A stretch of DNA of 64,000 nt from Collinsella sp. AF23-2 (lineage in GTDB: Bacteria; Actinomycetota; Coriobacteriia; Coriobacteriales; Coriobacteriaceae), in NCBI RefSeq assembly GCF_003459245.1, contig NZ_QRVG01000003.1, positions 69,513-133,512 of the forward strand, in the 5' to 3' direction. The translations under genes and the position numbers were made by a program. The notes beneath the pieces were generated by a model that searched no databases, was not told the origin of the DNA, and saw only the letters and a list, made by a program, of their open reading frames with translations. Shown in pieces: positions 57,846 through 64,000 of this stretch; position 1 is the stretch's first letter; every line of letters begins with the position of its first letter.

Positions 57846-59231
57846 CTACACCTTCATCGGCGCCGGCTCATGCGGCTCGCCGTTCAGCTCGACGATGACC
57901 TGCGTCCCCACGCCCTCCTGGGACTTCACGCGCATGCCAGAATCTTCCCCGTAAAAGAAATGGATGCGCTGAAGCACGTTGAAGAGCGCCAGGCCGCAGC
58001 CTCGCTTGATGGAGCCGTCGGCGGTAATGCTCTCGGGCTCCTCTCGGCGATGCTGCTCAAACAGGTGCGCGCAGACTTCTTCGCTCATACCGATGCCGTC
58101 ATCTTCGACGATGATCTCCAGACCGTCATCGGTCTCAAAAGCCCCAACACGAATAGAAAGCGGCTCGGTCTCGCGCTGGGCATGCTTGATACAGTTTTCG
58201 AGCAGCGGCTGTAAGATAGACGGCGGCACCATGCTGTCGCGCACCTCAAAGTCGATGTCGACCGAAACGCGCAGACGGCCGTCGCCATACCGGGCCTGCA
58301 TAAGATTGATATAACGAGTGCCCTGTTCCACCTCATGCTCGAGCGTGGTGAGCGTATCGGAGTCAGAAAGCGTCTGACGATAGTAATTGGAAAAGTCGAT
58401 CAGCAGCGATCGCGCCTTGTCGGGCTCGGTTCGCACGAGCGACACGATAGTGCTGATGGTATTGAACAGAAAATGCGGGTCGACCTGCGACTGTAGGGCG
58501 CGCAGCTCCACGCGGGCCGTAAGCTCGTCCTGGCGCTCGAGCTCAAAGCTGGCGAGCTGCGTGGAAATGAGATCGGCAAAGCCCGAGGCTAACGCCGTCT
58601 GGCGCATATCGATGCTGCTCAGGCGGGGATAGTACAGCTCGAGCGTACCCACGCAATGCCCGCGCACGGTAAGCGGTGCGACAATACCGGCGCGCAGGCG
58701 GGGAAAATAGCCACCCGTCTCATTGGAGGTGTCACGCGAAAACACGCTCTGCTCGCCCGTCTCAATCACACTGAGCGTGGTCTCGAGCACGACCGGGGTG
58801 CCGGCGGGACACTTTGTCGAATCCTCGCCCCAACTTGCCAACACCTGCTTGCCGTCGGTGAAGCAGATGGCCGAGGCGATAGTTTCGGACAGAATGATTT
58901 TGGAGGCGCCCAGGGCAGCTTCGGGCGTAAGGCCACGCGACGTGTAGGCGAATATTTTTGATGCGATGGCGAGTGTACGGTCGGTTGCGCTCGATGTGAG
59001 GTCGTCGGGGACCACAAAGACATACGAGAAAAAGAAGCACAGCATGACCAGGCCGGCAATAACGACAACGCCCGGAACGGGATTGGGATTATCGGTTAAA
59101 TCCCAGATAAGCAACAGGATAAGCGCCGGAACGACAACACCGAGCAGGATGGCCTGGACCACATGCTGGGCCGTACGAAAGACCTTGGTAGAGTTGTAGC
59201 TCTTGCCCAGAATCAGCCTATTGAGATCCAC
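57846..59231 (-). CDS. LytS-type sensor histidine kinase
   Basis: The 461-residue kinase has two N-terminal membrane helices (about 20-75), a GAF-like region (about 85-235), the His box DPHFLFNTISTIVSLVRTEP (about 250) and a GHKL ATPase domain (LENCIKHAQ, DDGIGMSEE, GCGLALFNV). I favour GTG 59231: AAGGAG lies 6 nt before it but abuts the ATG at 59237. It lies downstream of the amidohydrolase gene after a terminator, so it probably has its own promoter in 59232-59270. Confidence 0.88.
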   Translation of the reverse strand: MDLNRLILGKSYNSTKVFRTAQHVVQAILLGVVVPALILLLIWDLTDNPNPVPGVVVIAGLVMLCFFFSYVFVVPDDLTSSATDRTLAIASKIFAYTSRGLTPEAALGASKIILSETIASAICFTDGKQVLASWGEDSTKCPAGTPVVLETTLSVIETGEQSVFSRDTSNETGGYFPRLRAGIVAPLTVRGHCVGTLELYYPRLSSIDMRQTALASGFADLISTQLASFELERQDELTARVELRALQSQVDPHFLFNTISTIVSLVRTEPDKARSLLIDFSNYYRQTLSDSDTLTTLEHEVEQGTRYINLMQARYGDGRLRVSVDIDFEVRDSMVPPSILQPLLENCIKHAQRETEPLSIRVGAFETDDGLEIIVEDDGIGMSEEVCAHLFEQHRREEPESITADGSIKRGCGLALFNVLQRIHFFYGEDSGMRVKSQEGVGTQVIVELNGEPHEPAPMKV

Positions 59232-59269
59232 CGTCATCTCCTTCTTACTGACGCACCTCATAGCAATAA

Positions 59270-59291
59270 AGAGGGCCGCAAGCGACCCTCT
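59270..59291 (-). terminator. Terminator after amidohydrolase gene
   Basis: On the minus strand AGAGGGTCGC and GCGGCCCTCT form a short stem followed by TTTATTG. Confidence 0.6.
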
Positions 59292-59349
59292 CCATTGCAT
59301 TATGCAATCAAAAACTGTGTTTTACATCCAGCCATCGACAAACGGTATC

Positions 59350-60627
59350 TTAGGCGCTGTATTTGTTGGCCTCGCCAAAGGTGCCAGCCTCGACGATCCA
59401 GCCGTCCTTCATGATGACGTCCATGTTGTCGGTGTTGAGCACGTGGATGTCGGCGGCGACGTCACCGTTGACGACCAGCAGGTCGGCGCACTTGCCGGCC
59501 TCGATGGAACCGGTCTCGTCCTCGATGTGGCACATCTTGGCACCGTTGAGGGTGGCACAGGTGATGGTCTCGACCGGGGTGAAGCCGATCTTGTCGACGA
59601 ACTCGTACATCTCCTCGATAGAGCAGGTGCCGTACGGGGTGACGAAAGAGAAGGAGTCGGAGCCGATCGTCATGACGACGCCGCGCTTCTTGGCCTCGCG
59701 CAGGCAGTCGTAGTTGCGCTGCAGCTCCTTCTCGACCAGGGTGCCCTCGTACTTGTCGTGCAGCTCGGGGACGTAGACGGGCGGATAGGTGGCGTACCAA
59801 GTGGGCAGGAAGGCGATCGTCGGGGTGAAGAAGGTGCCCTGCTCGGCCATGAGGTCCATGGTGCGCTCATCGATATCGAAGCCGTGAATCAACTGCTCGC
59901 AGCCAAAGCGAACGGAATCGTAGGCAGCGGCGTGGTTGTTGTAGCAGTGGCTCCACACGGGGATGCCGACCATCTTTGCCTCTTCGACCACGGCCTGGAT
60001 CTCCTCGGAGCAGTAGTGCTGGTCGCGGCCGGAGTCCCAGCGCCAGATGCCGCCACCGGTAGCCCAGATCTTGATGGCATCGGGGTTCTCGCGCAGGCGA
60101 CGACGGACGGCCTTACGCAGATCCCAAGGACCGTCGACCTGATCGCCCCAGGGGTGCGATTCCTTGTTGAGCTCCTGGCTGCAGTGGTGGGAGTCGCCGT
60201 GGCCGGCAACGCGGCAGAAGCCAAGGCCGGTTGCCAGAACGCGCGGGCCCTTGAAGACGCCCTTGTCGATGCAGTCACGGATCTGGATACCAAAGCGGCC
60301 GATCTCGCAGACGGTGGTGAGGCCGTGGGTGAGGCAGTCGTAGGCCTGCTTGACGGCGACGGCCTGCTTCTCGAGGAGCGGCTGCATGACCCAGTCGGTG
60401 TCATCGTCGGTCAGGTTGCCCGAGAAGTGCAGGTGGGTGTCGATCAGGCCGGGAAGGACGGTCTTGCCGGCGGCGTCGATGACCTCAACGCCCTCGGGAA
60501 GGTCCTGCATGACACCGGCGTACTCGATCTTGCCGTTGTCGTCGACGAGAACGAGGGAGTTCTCGACCGGCTCGGCACCGGTACCGTCGATGAGCTTGCC
60601 GCCAACGATTGCATACTTAGTGGACAT
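59350..60627 (-). CDS. Metal-dependent amidohydrolase family protein (imidazolonepropionase/prolidase-like)
   Basis: This 425-residue TIM-barrel hydrolase shows the metal site His65-x-His67 in LIDTHLHFSG, the Lys in IKIWATGGG (about 188), the His of PVWSHCYNNH and of QLIHGFDID, and the Asp in TIGSDSFSF (about 320). The beta-sandwich domain is split between both ends. It resembles the Xaa-Pro-dipeptidase/aryldialkylphosphatase group of amidohydrolases. ATG 60627 follows AGGAGGAACC. It follows the APC permease, which may import its substrate, perhaps a dipeptide or N-acyl amino acid. Confidence 0.85.
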   Translation of the reverse strand: MSTKYAIVGGKLIDGTGAEPVENSLVLVDDNGKIEYAGVMQDLPEGVEVIDAAGKTVLPGLIDTHLHFSGNLTDDDTDWVMQPLLEKQAVAVKQAYDCLTHGLTTVCEIGRFGIQIRDCIDKGVFKGPRVLATGLGFCRVAGHGDSHHCSQELNKESHPWGDQVDGPWDLRKAVRRRLRENPDAIKIWATGGGIWRWDSGRDQHYCSEEIQAVVEEAKMVGIPVWSHCYNNHAAAYDSVRFGCEQLIHGFDIDERTMDLMAEQGTFFTPTIAFLPTWYATYPPVYVPELHDKYEGTLVEKELQRNYDCLREAKKRGVVMTIGSDSFSFVTPYGTCSIEEMYEFVDKIGFTPVETITCATLNGAKMCHIEDETGSIEAGKCADLLVVNGDVAADIHVLNTDNMDVIMKDGWIVEAGTFGEANKYSA

Positions 60628-60703
60628 GGTTCCTCCTTATGGATCCATATAGTGGGCGAGGCCGTGTTGGGTTAAGGCCTCACAAAACTACCCAAGTGGT
60701 GCC

Positions 60704-60744
60704 GGGTTCGGTGCGCGGAAGAGAGGGCTCCGCGCACCCGATCC
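60704..60744 (-). other. Hairpin between permease and amidohydrolase genes
   Basis: GGGTTCGGTGCGCGG (60704-60718) pairs with CCGCGCACCCGATCC (60730-60744) with two or three mismatches. No T-run is seen. It may tune expression within the operon. Confidence 0.5.
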
Positions 60745-60758
60745 GCCCCGGCTCGGCG

Positions 60759-62210
60759 TTACTTTTTGCGGGAATTGGTGAAGGCCATGAGGGCCAGGCC
60801 AACAGCCAGCCAGCCGATCACGATGCTCCACTCCACCATGTTGAGGGAGGCGGGAGAGAACGGGATCACGAGCAGGCCAATGATGGTGCCGCAGGCAACG
60901 ATAGCGAGGCTGATGCCAAACTTGCCGCCGGGCACCTCGTAGGGACGAGGCAGGTCGGGCTCAGTGAAGCGCATGCGCAGGCAAGCGAGGGCGACCATGC
61001 CGCAGGAGAAGATGAAGGCGAGAGCCGACACGTTGGTCAGAGGGATGAGCATGTTCTTGCCCAGGAACGGACCGACGACGGTGATGATGCCCAGAACGAC
61101 GCAGGCGAGCTTGGGAGCACCGGACTTGGGATCGACCTCGGCGAACTTCTCGGGCAGCTGGCCCTTGCGGCCCATAGCGAGCATGATGCGGCTCGTGGCG
61201 CCGTAGAAGGAGTTCATCGGACCCATGGGTCCAAGCGTGGCGATGACGAGCATGGCCAGGTACAGGAGCATGTTGATACCCTTGAGGCAGGCAAGCGCGG
61301 GAACCGGGCTCTTAACAAACTCATGCCAGTCGAGAATGGTGCCGAACGAGTAGATGCAGACCATGTAGAAGCCGCCGGCGGCCAGCAGGGCCAAGGAGAT
61401 GATCTTACCGAACTTGTTCCAGTTGAGGCCCTCGGCTGCTTCCTCAGCCTGCTGAGGAATGGTGTCGAAGCCGGCGTAGAAGAACGGGGTCAGAACCAGG
61501 ACCGAAACGATACCGGCGAACAGGCTGGTGCCCTCGGTAGCGGGCTTGCCGCCACCAGCACCGGTGACCTGGGAGAACACGGGCATGGCGTTGTCCGGCG
61601 AGCCGGTGAACAGCGAGACGCCCATGGCGAGCAGCATGCCGCAGAGCAGGGCCTTGGTCAGGAAGGCCTGCAGCTTGGCGGCCGAGCTGGCACCGCGGAA
61701 GTTGAGGAAGATGACGTAGGTTGCAAAGCCGAGCGCGATCAGCGTCGGGAACAGGTAAACGTCGGCGCCCAGGATGGTGTAGAGCTTGACGGCGCGCAGC
61801 CACTCAAGGCCGGGCAGGCTGCCGAACATCTCGGACACGAGGGTCGAGATGGCGATGGCCTCCCACGGGCACAGGATGCCGTTGCCCAGGGCCAGGAGCC
61901 AGCCGGTGATGTAGCTCATCGTACGGCCAAAGCTACGATCGACATACTCGACGATGCCGCCCGAGATGGGGATAGCAGCCGTGAGCTCACCGAAAACAGC
62001 TCCGACGGGCACGAGGAAGATTGCACCCAAGAGGAATGCGATCATAGCGGGAACGGGACCGCCGCCCACGACCATCCAGTCGCCGACCTGCAGAACCCAG
62101 CCGGTACCGATGATGGCACCGAAACCGATGGTGAAGAAGTTCCAGAGCGAAAGCGTTTTCTTCATGCCACCGTTACCTTCGACTGCAACTTCTGCGTTCT
62201 TGTCCGCCAT
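60759..62210 (-). CDS. APC family amino acid permease
   Basis: This 483-residue transporter has twelve helices. The helix-1 motif FTIGFGAIIGTGWVLQVGDW (about 27-46), the helix-6 segment LTPFFYAGFDTIPQQAEEA and YGATSRIMLAMGRKGQLPE are typical of the amino acid-polyamine-organocation superfamily. ATG 62210 follows GGAGGGGAACA. Its leader carries two hairpins. It is operonic with the amidohydrolase downstream. Confidence 0.9.
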   Translation of the reverse strand: MADKNAEVAVEGNGGMKKTLSLWNFFTIGFGAIIGTGWVLQVGDWMVVGGGPVPAMIAFLLGAIFLVPVGAVFGELTAAIPISGGIVEYVDRSFGRTMSYITGWLLALGNGILCPWEAIAISTLVSEMFGSLPGLEWLRAVKLYTILGADVYLFPTLIALGFATYVIFLNFRGASSAAKLQAFLTKALLCGMLLAMGVSLFTGSPDNAMPVFSQVTGAGGGKPATEGTSLFAGIVSVLVLTPFFYAGFDTIPQQAEEAAEGLNWNKFGKIISLALLAAGGFYMVCIYSFGTILDWHEFVKSPVPALACLKGINMLLYLAMLVIATLGPMGPMNSFYGATSRIMLAMGRKGQLPEKFAEVDPKSGAPKLACVVLGIITVVGPFLGKNMLIPLTNVSALAFIFSCGMVALACLRMRFTEPDLPRPYEVPGGKFGISLAIVACGTIIGLLVIPFSPASLNMVEWSIVIGWLAVGLALMAFTNSRKK

Positions 62211-62571
62211 TGTTCCCCTCCTTTCCTTATTGACGCCTCTTTGGCGTCACCCCTTGCGCGGTCTGTTTTGCCGCGCACTTTTATTTCGTGGCTTTAAGAT
62301 ACGGCCTCGGCGTCGCGCTACCGCTTATGGCTCGACCGAAGGCAGAACTCGCATATGAGTGGCGCCGTTTTTGGGACGAACGGCACGGTTTGCCGCTCAT
62401 TGTTGTCGCCCGTCCGACGGGCGTACGCTCATTGGACGCATATAGAAATGTTTTTGAGGCCGTGTGTTTTGCGCCTTTCGTACCGTTTACCGAGCTTTTG
62501 ACGCTCGGACCCATTTGTTGCACATCCTTTTTGTAGGATAGACAGGTTATACATGAGACAAGGCGGTACGA
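62211..62571. promoter_or_regulatory. Leader and divergent promoter region of the APC permease and C39 genes
   Basis: The permease leader contains TGACGCC / GGCGTCA (62231-62249) and TGCGCGG / CCGCGCA (62255-62277) hairpins. ACCGAGC / GCTCGG (62489-62508) lies near the far end. Short frames on both strands lack ribosome sites. No known riboswitch is recognised. Confidence 0.45.
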
Positions 62572-63606
62572 ATGGCATACGGATACAACGACGGTGATCA
62601 ACGGCGACAAAGCGTTCGCCTTGCTGGCCGCACCACGCCGATGCCCAGAAGTGCCACGAGCAGCAATCCGCAACGCCCTCAAGAGCAACCCGGGCCTTCG
62701 TCTCGGCAGCAGACAAACAGAACACGGCAGAGCGGCCGTCCGAGCACGGGCACAAGCGCACAGCAAGATAGCCGCTTGGGCGCGCGCACTCGACAGCGCC
62801 AAGCCGAGGTTCCGCAACTGCGCCGCAACGGCGCACGTCAGCCCGGCATCCATATCAACCGCTTCTTTTCGCATCCCCAAGGCGGACGCGACGGCAAGCC
62901 CTACCGCTCGACATCGTACGTGAATGCCCCCGCCCTGCCGGCTCGTCGGCTTTGCCTCGCACTGTGCTCTATCCTCATCTGTCTGGTCTTTGTGCTTATG
63001 AGCTCCTGTATGTCCCACGGCTCGGCCGGTCTCGAGCCCACCGCCGAGGACAAGCTGCTCAAGGCCCCCGTCGCGCCCGGTTATTCTTTCGCCTTTTCGA
63101 CTCCGCGCTCGCAATGGCAAGCCGGCACGATGCCCCATATCTATCAGATCGACCCTGCGTGGTCGGAGCTGCCCTATGCCGGTGGCACTATTCGCGAAAA
63201 CGCTTGCGGTCCCACTTGCCTCACCATGGTCTATATCTTTAAGACCGGCCACACCGATAAGACGCCGGTCGATATATGCGCACTGGCCGAAGCCGGCAAC
63301 TACGCCCCCACTGGTGCCACCGAGTGGTCGTTTATGACAGGCGGTGCGTGGCAGCTGGGGCTCAACGGAACACAGCTCTATAACAATCGCGAATCGATTA
63401 CCCAAGCACTTCGCTCGGGTGCGCCCGTCATCGCCGCAGTGCGCCCCGGCACGTTTACCAACGTAGGCCACTATATCGTGCTCTACGGCATCGACGATGC
63501 CAACCAGATTGGCGTCTACGACCCCAACTCGGCCAGCCGCAGCGCCCGCCGCTGGGGCGTGGTGGAGGTCCTCAACGAAGTCGAAGCCATGTGGGCCTAC
63601 TACTAG
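62572..63606 (+). CDS. Membrane-anchored C39-like cysteine peptidase
   Basis: The 344-residue protein has a long Arg/Gln/Ser-rich cytoplasmic N-terminus (1-125), one membrane helix (about 126-145) and a papain-like Peptidase_C39_2 domain (about 185-344). The catalytic Cys212 is in ENACGPTCLTMV, and His300 in NVGHYIVLYG is followed by YDPNSASRS with Asp317 and Asn319. It probably cleaves peptides outside the cell. ATG 62572 follows AAGGCGGTACGA. It is the only plus-strand gene after 36 kb. Confidence 0.82.
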   Translation: MAYGYNDGDQRRQSVRLAGRTTPMPRSATSSNPQRPQEQPGPSSRQQTNRTRQSGRPSTGTSAQQDSRLGARTRQRQAEVPQLRRNGARQPGIHINRFFSHPQGGRDGKPYRSTSYVNAPALPARRLCLALCSILICLVFVLMSSCMSHGSAGLEPTAEDKLLKAPVAPGYSFAFSTPRSQWQAGTMPHIYQIDPAWSELPYAGGTIRENACGPTCLTMVYIFKTGHTDKTPVDICALAEAGNYAPTGATEWSFMTGGAWQLGLNGTQLYNNRESITQALRSGAPVIAAVRPGTFTNVGHYIVLYGIDDANQIGVYDPNSASRSARRWGVVEVLNEVEAMWAYY

Positions 63607-64000
63607 TCATTGGGGACACTCATTGGGGACAGACTTAAATGAGTAGTCCCAGATTGCCAGGAACCGCCGGTACGGAAAGCGCATCCCACTTTGGAACTCA
63701 ATGGTGAGATGCGCTTTCCGCTAGCGGTCCGTTTGGGAAACAACATCCCGCTTTTCGGCCAAATTCCGGGATGCATTTTCCCGTTGAGGACCTCAAGGGA
63801 AACTAGATCCCGTTTTGGACGTTCATCCTGGGATGCACTTTCCGCAGTTGATCGACAGTGGCCTTTAAGGACTGTCCCAAGCTGCCGGCAGGAAAGGAAC
63901 GTCCCCAAGTGCCGGGTTTCCGCAGTCATTGGGGACAAACTTAAATGAATAGTCGTTGAGGACGTTCTTGTTTGACTAGTCGTTTAAGAACGTCCCCAAT
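63607..64000. repeat. Repeat-rich tail after the C39 gene
   Basis: There is no gene. CATTGGGGACA words occur near 63608, 63622 and 63928. Three hairpin units begin at 63674, 63735 and 63797, a 61-62 bp period; each starts GGRAA and ends ATGC-TTTCC. A copy of the 33788 repeat lies at 63886-63918. GGACGTTCTT (63959) pairs with AAGAACGTCC (63986). Confidence 0.7.

Noticed and set aside
62288-62536. Small plus-strand frame of 82 codons
   Set aside because: No ribosome site or family resemblance; it lies in the divergent leader region.
62281-63471. Minus-strand frame opposite the C39 gene
   Set aside because: It covers the permease leader and the antisense of a gene with intact Cys/His motifs; no ribosome site.
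63607-64000. Possible CRISPR array
   Set aside because: Repeats are imperfect hairpins with variable interiors, only three units, and no cas gene is near.

Overview
The window reads as chromosomal DNA of a GC-rich gut actinobacterium of the class Coriobacteriia, most likely a Collinsella of the C. aerofaciens type. This is inferred from protein style, the gene mix (many mannose-family PTS parts, LytTR two-component pairs, GntR/UTRA regulators) and the load of palindromic intergenic repeats. I see no phage, plasmid, IS or CRISPR. There are 55 protein genes and two tRNAs, most of them on the minus strand.

Layout. 1-7.0 kb: cell-surface DUF4012 protein (cut by the window edge), EamA transporter, tRNA-Val, a DUF5710 protein, a translationally coupled pair of small unknown genes resembling a piece of a restriction system, and an AlbA_2 regulator preceded by a striking repeat array. 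7.4-12.2 kb: first sugar locus (IID, IIC, SIS deglycase-like enzyme, IIB, IIA, GntR). 12.6-21.4 kb: M16 peptidase, zinc-ribbon membrane protein, hicAB toxin-antitoxin pair, 5-formyl-THF cyclo-ligase, MetA and a lactate-dehydrogenase-family enzyme. 21.4-36 kb: recQ-gntR-SIS cluster, a third GntR, YitT protein, HAD phosphatase, second complete PTS locus (IIAB-IIC-IID-SIS), second EamA exporter, then a fourth SIS gene divergent from a fourth GntR. 36-50 kb: housekeeping block (GNAT, threonine aldolase, PAP2, mfd, nth, ABC exporter, rmuC, rubrerythrin, MutY-like glycosylase, Rrf2) and tRNA-Asp. 50.6-62.2 kb: two paralogous LytS/LytTR systems, glycosyltransferase, MFS, phospholipase C-like protein, amidohydrolase and APC permease. 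62.5-63.6 kb: secreted C39-like peptidase, then a repeat-rich tail.

How the genes work together. Four SIS proteins of the FrlB/AgaS type, two mannose-family PTS sets and four GntR/UTRA regulators suggest a specialised scavenging network for phosphorylated aminosugars or Amadori compounds such as fructoselysine. A shared CGTTATA-type motif lies upstream of gntR (26378), the second PTS operon (32405), the EamA exporter (33671) and the SIS-IIC-IID operon of the first locus (10194). One GntR may therefore run a dispersed regulon. This is the most interesting functional inference here.

The second theme is structured intergenic DNA: perfect inverted repeats with 27- and 38-bp arms, a 123-bp element present twice, several hairpins sharing a GGGACAG core but with different stems, a 17-mer present four times in alternating orientation, and three tandem 62-bp-period hairpins at the right edge. 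These are probably dispersed repeats of the lineage; some may be RNAs or terminators. No database search was possible, so every family name rests on motifs read from the translations.
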